64,000 nt of DNA, from NCBI GenBank assembly GCA_020205615.1, contig CM035161.1, positions 1,933,828 to 1,997,827 on the forward strand, in the 5' to 3' direction. Below the pieces are notes generated by a model. The model saw nothing but the letters and a program-made list of their open reading frames with translations, did not search any database and was not told the DNA's origin. How positions within the stretch are numbered: the stretch's first letter is position 1; each line of letters opens with the position of its first letter. The position numbers and the translations under genes are program-made. This DNA is from Panax quinquefolius. Its lineage: Eukaryota > Streptophyta > Magnoliopsida > Apiales > Araliaceae. Shown one piece after another: positions 23,895-36,174 of this stretch.

Positions 23895-25070
23895 AATGCA
23901 GTTCTTCGATTCAGGATGTAGTAATCATATGAGTGAGAATAAAGAATGGTTTTCGGATTTGGATGTTCAATTCAGGCAATGATGCCTAAAGCTACTACTT
24001 GTTTTCAAGTCGTGATAGAAGATGAGAGTTATTTGTGGCACTGCAGATTCAGACACTTGAGCTTCAAAGGGTTGAGAACCCTTCAATACAAAAAGATGGT
24101 GAGTGGTTTGCCTTCACTTAAAACACCTACAAAGTTATGCACGACGTGTTTGGTTGAAAAACAACACAGGGAATCCATTCCAAAAAGAAGTCTTTGGAGG
24201 GCGTCACAGAAGATGGAGCTGGTGCATGCTTATATATGTGGTCCTATATCGCCTGCATAAAACAACAACAAGAGGTATTTCTTGAGTTTTATCAGTGATT
24301 TTAGTCGTAAGACTTGGATTTACTTCTTGCCTGAAAAATCAGAGGCTTTTACAATGTTTAGAAGTTATAAGGCTTATGTTGAAAAGGAATCAGGTGCTTA
24401 CCTTAAATGTCTGAGAACTGATAGAGGTGGTGAGTTTACCTCAAATGAGTTTGGGGAGTTTTGCAAGGTAAATGGCATAACCAGGCAATTAACCACAGCC
24501 TATACTCCTCGGAGAAAGCAGAGTTCTTGAGAGGAAAACTAGGACTATGATGAATTTGTATGCGTTGTATGCTCATTTGAAGCGAGTTCCAAAGGTTTTC
24601 GGCGAAGTCGTGAGATGGTGTGTGCATGTCCTCAACAGGTGCCCTACTTTAGCTATGCAAAGCAGAACTCCAAAGGAAGCATGGAGTGGTATAAAGCTTC
24701 TGATAGAATATTTCAAGGTTTTTGGGTGCTTGGCTCATGTGCACGTACCAGACCAGAAAAGAATCAAGTTAGATGACAAAAGCGTTCGATGTGTTTTTTT
24801 GGGAGTAAGTGATGAATCGAAAGCTTATAGATTGTTTGATCCGGTTTCTAAGAAAATAATTGTCATTAGGGATGTTGTTTTTGAGGAGAATGAAGGATGG
24901 AATTGGAACAAGAGCAGTGAAGAAATGGTTTCAGATGTGTTAGAGTGGGGTGATAGTGAAGAAGAGAGAGATGCAACCGAGAATGAAGAGGAATTTGAAG
25001 CAGAGGCTAACGAAAATGGGGAAGCAGGTTCAAACAACACAAATGGAGTTGGTTCAAGTAACACTAGCTA
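23895..25070 (+). pseudogene. Copia protease and integrase, broken
   Basis: FDSGCSNHMSENKEWFSDLD near 23905-23965 is the aspartic protease start (DSG), after which most of the protease is deleted. The GAG-pre-integrase zinc region follows (WHCRFRHLSFKGLRTL, LCTTCLVEKQHRESIPKRS). Next is the integrase core, with DFSRKTWIYFL and RTDRGGEFTSNEFGEFC. The expected YTPQQNGVAERKNRT block is replaced by TAYTPRRKQSS and a stop near 24528. The next ORF carries the downstream integrase part (VFGCLAHVHVPDQKRIKLDD, CVFLGVSDESKAYRLFDP) and an acidic linker to 25070. Confidence 0.88.
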
Positions 25071-25199
25071 ACCTTCCAGTGAGTCACATGATGAGAACTC
25101 CCCGGGTTCAGTTCAAGGGAGGGCAAGACGAGTTCCACGTTGGATGCAAGATTATGAAATCGGAGAAGGTTTGTCAGAAGAAGAAGATTTGAGTGCCAT

Positions 25200-26773
25200 G
25201 GCGGTTCTCACATAAGTTGATCCCATTACTTTCGAGGAAGCTGTGAAGAGCAAGAAATGGAGAGATGCCATGAATGCAGAGATTGAGGCCATTGAACGTA
25301 ATAAAACATGGGACTGACTATTCTACACGAAGGAGTGAAAACTATTGGAGTTAAATGGGTTTTAAAACAAAATTAAATGAAAATGGTGAGATAGACAAAT
25401 ACAAGGCTAGAATTGTGGCAAAGGATATGCACAACAATATGGGATTGATTACACGAAGTTTTTGCTCCATTCTTGCAAGACTAGATACCATACGTTTGGT
25501 AATTTCTCTAGTAGCTTCAAGAAGGTTGGAATATTTTTCAACTTGATGTAAAAAGTGCATTTTGCATGGTGAGCTTAGTGAGGAAGTGTATGTCCAATGA
25601 CCTCGGGGATATGAAGCGAGAATGGCGAGGAACACAAGGTTTATAAGTTGAATAAGGCGTTGTATGGCCTTAAACAAGCCCCAAGAGCTTGGTACAGTAA
25701 AATTGAAGGCTATTTTGCTAAAGAGGGCTTGAAAAATGCCATTATGAACACACCTATTATTCACAAAGTCGAAGGAAGGAGGTAAGCTCTTAATTGTCGG
25801 TCTTTATGTTGATGATTTAATTTTCTTTGGGAATGATGAGAGCGTGTGTGAAGAGTTTAAGAAGTCAATGATGTTAGAATTTGACATGTCCGACTTGGGA
25901 AAAATGAGATATTTTACGGGATTGAAGTATTACAACATTACGATGGGATTTATGTGTGTCAAAGGAAATATGCTCATGAAGTTTTAGAAAGATTTGGCAT
26001 GGACAAAAGTAATTTGGTGAAGAACCCCATAGTTCGGGTTGCAGCAGATTGTCAAAGGATGAGAAGGGAGCTAAGGTTGATCTGAAGTTTGTTCAAGCGG
26101 TGGTTGGCGGCCTCGTGCACTTAAGCTGCAACCAAACCGATTTGATGTATGGTGTGAGTCTTATCAAGCGAGGTTCATGTCGTGTCCTCTGAACAACATC
26201 ATTCAATTCAAAGAAAGCGGTTGCTAAGATATTTGAAAGAACGATCGATCCGGGAATTTTCTACAATAAAGAGAGGCGTAAGAACTCACGACTTATTCAG
26301 GATGGTGATTTTCTTTGGAGATCTAGATGATCTAAGAAGAGTACAACTGACGGGGTGTGTATTCATGTTTAATTCGGAGCGATTGTCGTGGTCATCAAAA
26401 ATAGCTTTTGTGGTTAGCTTATCCACCACCTGAGCCGAATACATTACAATTTGCCTCATGTGCTTTGTCGGTGTGTTTGGTTAAGAAGAGTTTTAATGAG
26501 CTTGGTTACGTGCGGGGAGGAATGTACTACAATTTTGTGTGATAACAATTCAACTATAAAACTTTCCAAGAATCTGTTCTTCACGGAAGAAGCAAGCACA
26601 TTGACATCAGGTTTCATTTTCTTCGTGAACTTGTAAGAGATGGTGTGGTAGATTTAAGACATTATAATACTCAAGACCAGATAGCTGACATTATGACAAA
26701 GCCACTCAGGTTAGAGGTATTTTTGAAGCTTCGTAGTTTGTTGGGCGTGTGTGAAGTTCCTAATATAAACTGA
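25200..26773 (+). pseudogene. Copia reverse transcriptase and RNase H, broken
   Basis: Blocks in order: [79 protein letters not shown] near 25804-25840 (the catalytic YVDD), DLGKMRYF, then the RNase H region CDNNSTIKLSKN, HFLRELVRDGVVDLRHYNTQ and IADIMTKPL, with a stop at 26771-26773. Several in-frame stops and frameshifts separate them. The RT active-site aspartates survive but the polyprotein cannot be read through. Confidence 0.88.
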
Positions 26774-26793
26774 ATGCATTCTGCATACAGTTT

Positions 26794-26804
26794 AAGGGAG
26801 GGAA
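26794..26804 (+). other. Copia polypurine tract
   Basis: AAGGGAGGGAA directly before the TGTTAA start of the 3' LTR, the plus-strand primer site. Confidence 0.85.
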
Positions 26805-27061
26805 TGTTAATTCTGAATCTTTAGTTATTTCAGTTTGTTAATAAGTCCTATTCTTCTGGACTAGTGGTTAGTGTGGTTAGTGCTTTGATGAACTCCTCTT
26901 AGTTTGTTACCACGTTCTAGGATGTTGTAAACGTGGGTTGTGGGTTGTTATTTCAATTTTATGTCGTTGTAAAAGGCTATATATATGCCTGCAGTTTGTT
27001 ATCAATAAATATCTATCTTTTTCATCTTTGAGTGCTAAATTTCTTTTGAGTGATCTTAACA
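26805..27061 (+). repeat. Copia 3' LTR
   Basis: 257 bp, starts TGTTAATTC, ends CTTAACA, with perfect 6-bp terminal inversion. Confidence 0.92.
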
Positions 27062-28014
27062 GTTTTACATATAGTGACTTTTTAAATGACCACAAGAAAT
27101 TCTTACAATATTATTTCTACCCTTTTCTTTTTATTTTTTCAAATCTATTTATAATAAATATATTCAATCCATCGTGAAAAATGGTTAAGAATTTTTGTTG
27201 GTTACATTTCGTAAGTAATAGTATTTTTTTAAAAATTACTTTTTATCTTTGGCTTAAATATGAATTAGTAACCTAAACTATAAGTCATATTCCACTTCGG
27301 TGATCCATCTTTCAATTTTGTCAATTAGATGATTGAACTATTAATTTTTTTTCAATTACAACAAATTGAACTGCCACGTCAGCAATTGAAGTACATACAT
27401 ATAGAGGTGCAGACTAAAGCAAGCGCTTTGACATTTAAAATCTGGTTAGAGAGGAAGAGATGAAAGCGCTTTAACTATTCTCCAAGATTTAATTTTGTTA
27501 GCTAGCTGCTGCTGCAAATGATTGATCTACCGGTACGTATACCTCCTATTATTCTAGTTTAAGTACTAGAAATTATGATCCAATCGGGTAGACCTTGGAG
27601 ATTGATTTCATATACTTATTCACATAATCACATGACCATGAAACTAAACATAAACCAGAGCAAATTCATTAAGCATGCATGCATGTTTACTACAATTATC
27701 ATCTAGCTTTCCGTTATAAGAGAATATATATATATATAGCTTGTTTGTTTCGTTTCAAAATGTTAATCCGCTCTTCTTAATTGTTTCTTGATAAAGAAAA
27801 AAATGGTTTACCAACTAGTACTAACCTAGCTAACACTCATAATTATTTGAAACCTTGGCATGGCTGATGGCACCCACCCCAAATAACAGATTTTAATTAA
27901 TGGGATGAATGAATTGAATTGAATGATTATTAATTAATAGTAGTAAATCATACACCTATAATTGATCATATTTATGTTGGGCTGAAAACTAGAATCGTCA
28001 CATCCACAAAGATC

Positions 28015-28057
<43 letters not shown>

Positions 28058-28424
28058 TCAGAACTCAGACGGTGGGTGAGACTTAATGAAAAGCTAGGGT
28101 TGGTTAAACCAAACAAAGATTCGTGGGCTAACTGTAACTATAACCAATACTACTACTACTATAATACTCTTTTTAGTATTTCACAGGACAGGAGAAATAA
28201 GTATTCTACCAACACGGAATTAATAACAAAAAGCTTATTCCTAAGTTTCAAAGGAGAAAAGGAAGTTGTGGCGTGGGTCGGTCTTAATTAGGAGAGAGGA
28301 TATGAAAGCATGTTACAAGGCCGGATTACACGGAAGTTTCTGACAGTTTCTCCACACTTCACATGGGCGGAAGATGCAGCTCAGACCATCATTCTGTCCC
28401 CCCGTCCCCCGTTCCCCCTCCTCC

Positions 28425-28428
<4 letters not shown>
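27062..28428. other. Intergenic DNA
   Basis: No gene recognised. 27247-27380 (GGCTTAAATATGAATTAG onward, with the CTGCCACGTCAGCA block) resembles one end of a Mutator-like element. A GA microsatellite lies at 28016-28054. The short ORF that follows it at 28055-28291 has no family match. Confidence 0.45.
28016..28054. repeat. (GA)n microsatellite
   Basis: About 19 GA dinucleotides. Confidence 0.95.

Positions 28429-28486
<58 letters not shown>
28429..28486. repeat. (AT)n microsatellite
   Basis: About 58 bases of AT dinucleotide. Confidence 0.95.
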
Positions 28487-28489
28487 CAT

Positions 28490-30245
28490 CATTGAAGTAT
28501 TCAGAATAAATTTATAGCTCCTTTACAACTTTATTTCATTTTATATTGGATTTGGAAAGAGGGTCCCATGATGGGAAATGGAGTTGTTTACGAGAGAAAC
28601 CCCATACCCACTTATATATGTGGATCTGTCATTTGTATTTGTTTATATTCATCACCCATATAAGGAAGGTGCCATACCAATCATAAGTACATGGCACAAG
28701 TGGAATGTACTTGCAAAATGCACAATAGCCCAAATCCAATAATAATGGTTGAACAAAATCAAAACCAAATAATTCCTGGGCGGGCTTCTTTCTATTTTTA
28801 ATCATATTTATCAAATAGAATCGATTTTACAGCAATGATTCCCACACATTTTTGACATCTGTTTAATCTAGTTGTACACCTCAAAAGGGTCGGCAAGTCA
28901 TTATTGGTCCAAACCAAGATACGATCTCTGCTGCACAATATCTGATTTTACCCGCAGGACAAGGCCGTTGGTGACCAGTAGTATCACAAGTCACACAACT
29001 TTAAGAAGAAATCACTTCTAACCAAAGATAATGGTGTTGAATTAAACCACTACTTCAGGCCACTCTAATTGCTTGACTCGCCATCCACTGGTCTCACAAC
29101 TCCTCAATAGCTGGATGCTTAATTCTCAACACTGGTTAGGTAGAAATATGTTTTTGTGGGGGAAGGGGAAAGAAGCGGATTTCAAATTAACCTAGCACCT
29201 CATACTTTAACTTCTAGGTCGGTAGAATATTAGACAGAAACAAACACCATAACAATAACAATTTCATTCCCACAAGAAAAAATATATTGTTATCCTTGTA
29301 TTGTTGTACAATTGGTTCCAAAATCCTCCAATGAATGATATAGTGAACCTGAATGCATAAAAGCTAAAACTCTAAGAAGAAAGAAAGCAAAACTTCTATG
29401 TACTCATTCCAAAGAGGGAGCTTTAACCCAAAAGCAAGATGACCAAAAGCGAAATACAAGCTGCTCGGATGAATTTCAAGTACAGGTATGGTGATTTCCA
29501 CATAAAAACAACTCCGCTATAAACTAGCAATAAGCGCAGAAAAACCCTCAAGATATTCAGTTTCCACAGGTCAATTTTGTCACCGCAAGTTTTGTCATCA
29601 TTATACATCCCCCAAGGACCCAAAGATTTTCATCTTCAATCGGCCAAAACAATATTGTAAACTCTGTAGGACAAGCACAGCAAAGTATTCAAAATGCCTA
29701 TCTAATTTATCTTTAAATTTCTTTGGAAAATATGTCCATTCTAAAAGGAGAAACAAAATAAAATTAACAAGGAACAATAATGCCAATCACCAGCTAAGAT
29801 AACGGGGAAGGGTTTAGAGTTCCCCCTGAAGCCAAAGGAATAAAGGAAAATTTCTGCCACCTTCAAGTCTGGGCCAGCAGTCTCTACAGATTATTAAACA
29901 CAACATTGTTCTCATATTCTGTTCCCTTTAGACCACCTAACACTGTCCAGGAACAATTATCTTGAAAGCCAGCTGGGCTCCAATTGACTGCAGGTCGGCA
30001 CATATTTGTGCCCGTAATTTCAAACTCAAATATAACATTTAGTTATTCCCCCTGGTATTTTGTTGAGCTTTCAAATAGAGAGTTTGAGGACTCCTTTTCA
30101 AGGGAATTCATTCGTCAACATGATCCTTCTTTGGCACTTGGAGTATTTTGAGACAACAAGAGAGTAAATAATAACCTAGGGATTGAGGAAGGCTAGAATC
30201 ATCATCCGAATTCCAGCGATTTATTTTGGGTAGAAAGTCAAATTT
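28490..30245 (-). other. Region downstream of the candidate terminal exon
   Basis: No conserved ORF on either strand. On the minus strand the composition, with T-rich intron-like stretches, resembles a long 3' UTR or downstream intron set. I cannot assign it. Confidence 0.35.
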
Positions 30246-30395
30246 TTACCAATGTTCCCCAGCAAGTTCTTTAAGTTTAGTAAAGATGATTTTATCTGAG
30301 GATGCACGCAAGACATTTTTCTGAATCACTTTAAGATCTTTGTCCATTGAGCTATTCTTCTTCTGTGTTCCCTTGGTTTCTGTTTTCTTCTTCTA
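30246..30395 (-). other. Candidate terminal exon, gene uncertain
   Basis: On the minus strand a good acceptor (TCAATTATGATAG) is followed by a 49-codon open stretch rich in lysine (KKKTETKGTQKKNSSMDKD, then VLRASSDKIIFTKLKELAGE) and ending HW-stop near 30246. It has coding character and lies about 670 bases beyond the RPA43 stop codon on the same strand. It may be an alternative last exon of RPA43 or the end of another gene. I recognise no domain. Confidence 0.3.
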
Positions 30396-30399
30396 TCAT

Positions 30400-31063
30400 A
30401 ATTGACATGGAAATGCACACAGAGTTAAGAGCTTCCACTTGCGTAAAGGGTTGCATATATCCCTACAACTAATTAAGGCTCTATTTTAATATTAAGAACC
30501 ACCTAATAGCATCTCACATGTTACCTTAACAAGTGAAAAAGGAAGTAAAAAAGTTACTTAAACTTCTCCTTGTCAAATCACACTTTGTGCTTCTTAAGTT
30601 TTCACAGAGTTTTATATTACCAGTGGCACAAAAAATGGCATGCTTCAAATAGGAATATCAGATAATCTGATCAGGGAATACTATCTTCCCAACTAAGCCT
30701 AACACCAACTCTCTCTTCCACCCAACCATCTCATTCCTATGCACTTCCATTGTTATAGCTACCCCCCCCCCCCCCTCTCCTCTCCAAAGTAATTCACAAC
30801 ACAACAATCTCATTCTTAGGCTGCAAAAGTAATAATTTGAAGTCAAGGGGTTAAAAGATTGTAGACTTTGTAGTGTTTGACATTACCTGTATTTATTTGA
30901 TACGAAAACGGAAAGAAGAAAAATGGAAAAGGAAACACACAAATATTGGCCATATATTCATTGATATAATATAAAGCATTATACTAGGACTATCTTGAAC
31001 AGGTTCTAGTCAGGAATTACATTACCAGTGAATCAACTAAACATCTGCACTCCGTAGAAATCT
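30400..31063 (-). other. Probable RPA43 3' UTR and flank
   Basis: After the RPA43 stop, the minus strand has an AT-rich stretch with ATATCAATGAA near 30957, a possible polyadenylation signal. A 13-base C run lies near 30762-30775. No ORF of interest. Confidence 0.4.
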
Positions 31064-33011
31064 TCAAGATTCACTAGTTTTCCTTCTCTTCGCCTTCCTA
31101 GTTTGTCTATCGGTGTTCAAGGAAAATGTTTCCCCATCAACCATTACGTTGTTAAGCTCCATCATTTCCCATCTTCCATCATTTTCTCTCCAATTTTTGG
31201 TTTTACTGTAGAATTGTTCCTCAAACACAGATAATTATACAGTACGGTCAGTAGCTTGATTATTTTTAAATATACATACATAAGAAAAAGAAAAACTAAA
31301 TTTCGTTGGCAGAATGAAGTTTAGATTGCAACCTTTCAGCCTGCAACCAATCTTCTGAATTTGTATGCAGCCAGCAGGCACTTCCCGTATTAGTTGGAAG
31401 CAAAGAACCACAAATATGAAGTATCTCCTCATCGAAACTACACGGATAATTCCCACATAAAGTCATGTGATACTTGAAAAGACAATTATACTAATGTTTG
31501 TTTCTAAAGCGACTTTATCATTAGTTAGTCTATAAAATAAAATGGAGAAAAATGGTGGATCTCACTATTGCTTCTTATATACGTAGTGAAACCGCACAAG
31601 CCATACTCGATTTACATTATTAAAACTAAAATTGACATACAGAGAATAATAATAAACAACATAAATTAATTGAATTAACCAGATAAAAAGCGTTCGTGAA
31701 TTTCTATTTAATCTACCCAAGTTTGGAATACAATTGTATCCATTTGCACACAATAATATATTTATTGAATAAAAGTCTGCTTCCTTCAAACTTTAAGAGC
31801 CATTTTGAAGACCAATCAAATAACTTCATGTTCTAACCCGAGCAAATTACTTGTACAGATAATAAATGACTAATTAGTGACTTCAAATTCTTCTTAAAGT
31901 ACATTATACTTTTGATAGGTATATAGAAGTGAGTATTTCTAATTAAAAGTGTAGTCAATCAAATAATATGACATATCAAAAATCCATCGATAATTTTATC
32001 TATCTGGTAAAAAGATTACATGGTTATATCCAACCTAAAGAGAATTGAATTTACATCAGTTTCCTGCTCTACATTATAATAAAACAAAATCATGACAATC
32101 AGGTAGTTATTAAGCCATAAAAGGATTTTGTGTAATCAGATAGAAAAAGTTATTTAAGATGAATACAGTTAAATGAATAACAAATATTTTTAATATATAT
32201 CACCTCTTGACTATGAAGCGTAGAATAGTTCCAACTTTGATCTTATGTTGCTTGTGAATCGTGCTAACATACACTTCCCTACCATGTTTCTGCAACAAAA
32301 TAAACATTTAGGGTAAAGTGTAAATTTCAACCAATTCTTCATCTAATAGAACGGAATAAACTGTTTTGTAAATAAATATACTTCAACAAACTTACAATCT
32401 TATATTTAAACTCTTCACGAATGTCTTCCTCTATTATAATAGCAGATGAAAAACCAAGAACAATGATGTGAATTGACTGTTGGCTAAGCTTAACTACCTT
32501 TCCTTCTGAAGATTATAGAATACCAATGTGTATCATCAAAGTAAACTAGAAGCATGTAACCAGCAATTTGACAAAAGTATAAACAACAATCAAGCATACA
32601 ACCTAACCACCCCTTCCCCAATCCTGCTTTTCTCCCATGATCAATGGCGTGTCCAGAATTAAGAGAGCGACGTGTGTGGTGAATAAGTGAATAAATAAGA
32701 CGAGTGTTACTGAATTAATCGTTTAAATGAGGGAAACCGAAAACAGCAACTTCATATTGCTTTATACTTATAAATATATGTCATGCTACAGGCCATGAGA
32801 AGGTTAAACATCAAAATTACCTAAAAGCATATTTGGCTTCGGATAAAAAAGCAGCAGCTTTGATCTTAGTCTCACTTCAAAATAAGGATGAATGCCAGGA
32901 AGAATCTTTGCCAAATTACTAAGGACGTTCACTTCATAAGCCAATAAGACGCCAACAAAAGTTTCATTGAACCTGTAAGGAAAACCATTATAAATCGTGA
33001 AAAAAGGAAAT

Positions 33012-33065
<54 letters not shown>

Positions 33066-34194
33066 GGTGTTTGTGTGATGGAAAATCTAATTTTTCAAGC
33101 AATAAAATAAATTCAAGTGACACTACATCAACTCATTCTTCAAATCAATGTTACGTGACCTCGAACGTGGATCGTTTTTCAGACCTGGGAACATATAAGA
33201 GTATGCTATATGTTAAATAGGCTAAAACATGGTATCCTAGGGATAGCTTTATATTAAGGCTTAATTGATTATAGTTAAGGATTTCCTACGAATATAAATG
33301 CAATTATTATGGAAGACTTTTATCTACACAAGCAAGTTGATTGTTATAGAGATAAATCTATTACAAATGTTAAGTTTGAACATCCAATACTAAGTTATAA
33401 TATTGAAAATTTGTGCAACTAGAAGTTCATAAATAAAAATAAAAACAAATATTTGGGTCACTAAATCTAGAGTTCCACGATGTAAGACTACCATGTTCTG
33501 GAGTGAAAGTACCAAGACATGCCTAGCTAGTTCAGTAAGAGTATGTTACAACTTTGCATCAAATTGATTCGATTCAAACTATATAGTTCACAGCAACATT
33601 AGTTCATCCACCCTTATATCTTGCAATAGCATATATAGGAAAATCACAAAGCTCGGATCACTTCAACTGTCTGTAAAACCTACAAGTATATATTTTTAGT
33701 AACTTGGTGAATTTGCATAATGACCACACCAAATGTATTAACATGAATGAGCTCATGCTCATGAGCGAATAAGCAGATTAAGTTAAATTGAACAATAGTA
33801 CTGAGCTTCATAAGATTTAAACAATGACGGCTGTATCTGATATCTCATCGCCTATATAATTCCAGAAAACATTAATTTACTGAAATTTTCACTTTTTATG
33901 GAAAACTTCACGGGGGCATAAGAATTTTGAGCTCATTAAGTGAAGTCTATACATAAGTATGTGCACGCGTATATTTTATATACACACATCTATATATTCA
34001 TCAAAATCGGATATATATAAAAATAAAAATAAAATAAGAGAAAGAAATCAAAAGGGATATGATTTGGGAGAAAAAACAATTACTTGAAAAAGCAGGGAAC
34101 TGAGCTCACTAAGGATTGCCTCCGAGACCTTTTTGGCCTTCGATGGGTGTACATATTCCACTAAATTGACATCAGCCACCCTCAATCCCTCCAT
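31064..34194 (-). CDS. RPA43: RNA polymerase I subunit RPA43-like protein
   Basis: Six exons, high to low coordinate: 34084-34194, 32821-32972, 32396-32505, 32204-32289, 31333-31437 and 31064-31205 (stop 31064-31066). The product is about 234 residues. Recognisable blocks: MEGLRVADVNLVEYVHPSKA, LSELSSLLF, GVLLAYEVNVLSNLAKILPG, HPYFEVRLRSKLLLFYPKPN, EGKVVKLSQQSIHIIVLGFS, EDIREEFKYKI, KVGTILRFIVK and FDEEILHICGSLLP. These form the RPB7-like N-terminal and OB domains of the stalk that binds initiation factors at rRNA genes in the nucleolus. The tail (RKAKRRKTSES) is a likely nuclear signal. Introns 2-5 have GT-AG borders and keep frame. At intron 1 the only good donor (CAA|GTAATTG) and acceptor (TTACAG|GTTCAATG) leave the frame off by one base (see findings). 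The expected length and conserved core otherwise suggest a real gene. Confidence 0.9.
33013..33062. repeat. (TA)n microsatellite in RPA43 intron 1
   Basis: About 50 bases of TA, 40 bases upstream of exon 2 in gene orientation, inside the intron with the frame problem. Confidence 0.95.
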
Positions 34195-34258
34195 TTTCTT
34201 AAATTTAACAAATCATCCCTTTTTGATTGGAAGAGTTTCGCTTGCTTAAAGATGGCTG

Positions 34259-34431
34259 AACCCTAGCAAAACCCTAATTTCACCATCTCAAAACTCGAAA
34301 TTCAATTTAACGGTTGGTTGGTGCATTTGGACAACGTGGGCTCGATGAATGAAAAATAATTTCTTGGGCTTCCTAAACCATCTCCTTTAAACTCGAGTTA
34401 AGAAGGCTTCGTGGCCCATGAAAGATGCCCA
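34259..34431 (-). promoter_or_regulatory. RPA43 promoter: telo-box and site II motifs
   Basis: Within 65-240 bases upstream of the RPA43 ATG are AAACCCTAA (34269-34277) and AACCCTAG (34259-34266), telo-box type motifs. There are also four TGGGC(C/T) site II cores: 34337-34342, 34365-34370, 34413-34418 (inverted) and 34427-34431 (inverted). This pairing is the known signature of plant ribosomal-protein and ribosome-biogenesis promoters and fits a Pol I subunit. No TATA box is evident. Confidence 0.75.
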
Positions 34432-34439
34432 CCATTACT

Positions 34440-35640
34440 AATCAATCAACTCTATATAATTAAAAACACAAACTTAGTTTGATTTTACTAACAACATTCC
34501 TAATTCATATTAACATAACTATTATCCAAATTTGTATCAATTTTAATGTAATCCAAATTTAAAAATATTTATATCTCTAAGAGTAATTGAAAAAAAAAAG
34601 TATTCAAATTAATAAAAGTACTATACAAATGTATAATAATTAAATATATATTATCTATATTTGTAAAGTATTCAAAACAAACCCAACCAATCTCTAATAG
34701 AAAAAGTAACTTATAAATGTTTTTTTTTAGTTTTACCAATTTTGTAATAAAATTGGTAAACCACACTTCACTAAAAAAAATCACATGCAAATACAATTAC
34801 AAACAATCTATTATCACGCGATTTAATTGTATTAATCTTAGTCATGAATTTCAATATTAAATTAATATTCTAACTAATTTAATTAATTCATTTAAACTTG
34901 AAATTTTATCAAATAACGCGATTAATAGTATTATGTGAATTTGAAACATAAAAGCTGTAAAATTAGTTGAAAAATTATAGTGAATTCATTCATTAAAACA
35001 TGAGTTTTTATAATTCTATTTATATTAGAATTTCAAGCAAATTTTGTCAATATAAAAGCTAATATAGAATTTCATTACAAACTTAAATAAAACAAAATAA
35101 ATTATTTTCTCATAATCAAACTAAATAAATCTATAATAATTCATTCAAATATTTAGTTTAATAATTGATTGAAAGAACCTACAATATTTAAGTGAATAAT
35201 TAGTTATTTGAATAAATATTTTATTATTTAATAGTTACAACTATGTCTCTCGAATTCACAATTAATTCTTTGTTATTATTTAATTTTTTTAGTGTAAATA
35301 AGTAATACTTTTAGGATAATGATAAACGTGATCTGAAGTATCAACTCTTTTAACCAAAGTCGTTAATGTCTTGCATACTAAAAAAACAATGTATTCATTA
35401 ATTTCTTAAGAATATGATGTTAAGGAAATTAGACTTGGGGAGACGACTCCCTTTTAAAATTATATTTCGTATTTTTTAAAAAAAATAAAGCATTTATTTT
35501 ATTTATAGTGCACTGCACTCTCTCATTTTATTACATTGGAAGATGAGATCTTATTGACAAAAGGAAAAGACAAACAATATCTAATAAAAATATGGATTAT
35601 TGTTGAGTGGTAGATCAGATGAAGGAGAAAAGTGAATGAA
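34440..35640. other. AT-rich intergenic DNA
   Basis: No gene recognised. Short ORFs are low complexity. Confidence 0.55.
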
Positions 35641-35713
35641 ATTTTTCAAAGTGAAAAAGGGGGTGGGGAGGGGGGAGGAGGTACTACTTGTGGTGGTGGA
35701 CCTGCTGATGCAT

Positions 35714-35738
35714 GGTGGGGGTGGGGGTGGGGGTGGGG
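35714..35738 (+). other. Potential G-quadruplex
   Basis: Four to five G-runs (GGTGGGGGTGGGGGTGGGGG and one more run) with single-T loops. The surrounding ORF at 35636-36163 is low complexity and probably not a gene. Confidence 0.6.
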
Positions 35739-35752
35739 CAAATTGGAATTCA

Positions 35753-35753
35753 A

Positions 35754-35789
<36 letters not shown>
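35753..35789. repeat. (TC)n(TA)n compound microsatellite
   Basis: About 10 TC followed by about 9 TA dinucleotides, the same compound motif as borders the palindrome at 54.8-55.2 kb. Confidence 0.9.
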
Positions 35790-36174
35790 ATAGTATTCAC
35801 CTGGTGAGAATGAAATTGAGAATCAGAGATACTCACTCACTAGTGATGACTGCTATATACAGTAGAAAATGTCCCCTTACATCCCTACAAAGTTACACTG
35901 ATCTTATGTTCCCCTCACACCACACTCTTTTTTGGGTTCTTTCACTTTCAATTATCATATGTGGACCCCTTTTTCTAATCTACACATTCCTCTTCTTCTT
36001 TTTTTTTACTTTTTTGTTAGACATGGGAGAAAAATCTATTCTACTTGTGCCGCTACTATTCTCAACATACGGTAAGATTTTACTAATATATATTTTTATT
36101 ATCTTAAACTATTACCTTTTTTTTTACTGTACTTGTGCTCCTACTATTTTCAACACGCATTGATCGTCACTCTC

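Larger units (their letters stand above)
22657..27061 (+). mobile_element. Ty1/copia LTR retrotransposon, full-length but decayed
   Basis: A 4.4-kb element with LTRs of 249 bp (22657-22905) and 257 bp (26805-27061), a primer-binding site, gag, protease, integrase, reverse transcriptase and RNase H in that order, and a polypurine tract. Integrase before RT defines Ty1/copia. The 3' LTR has perfect TGTTAA...TTAACA ends. The 5' LTR lacks about nine bases near its start. LTRs differ at only about six substitutions plus one 7-bp repeat difference, yet the coding region has many stops and frameshifts. I found no matching target duplication (CCGAT left, GTTTT right). Confidence 0.93.

Noticed and set aside
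28055..28291. 78-residue ORF after the GA repeat
   Set aside because: No recognisable domain, ends in tyrosine runs from a TAC repeat; not supported as a gene.
35636..36163. 175-residue ORF
   Set aside because: Made of glycine runs from the G-tract, SLSLSL/YIYIYI from the microsatellite and hydrophobic low-complexity sequence; no family.
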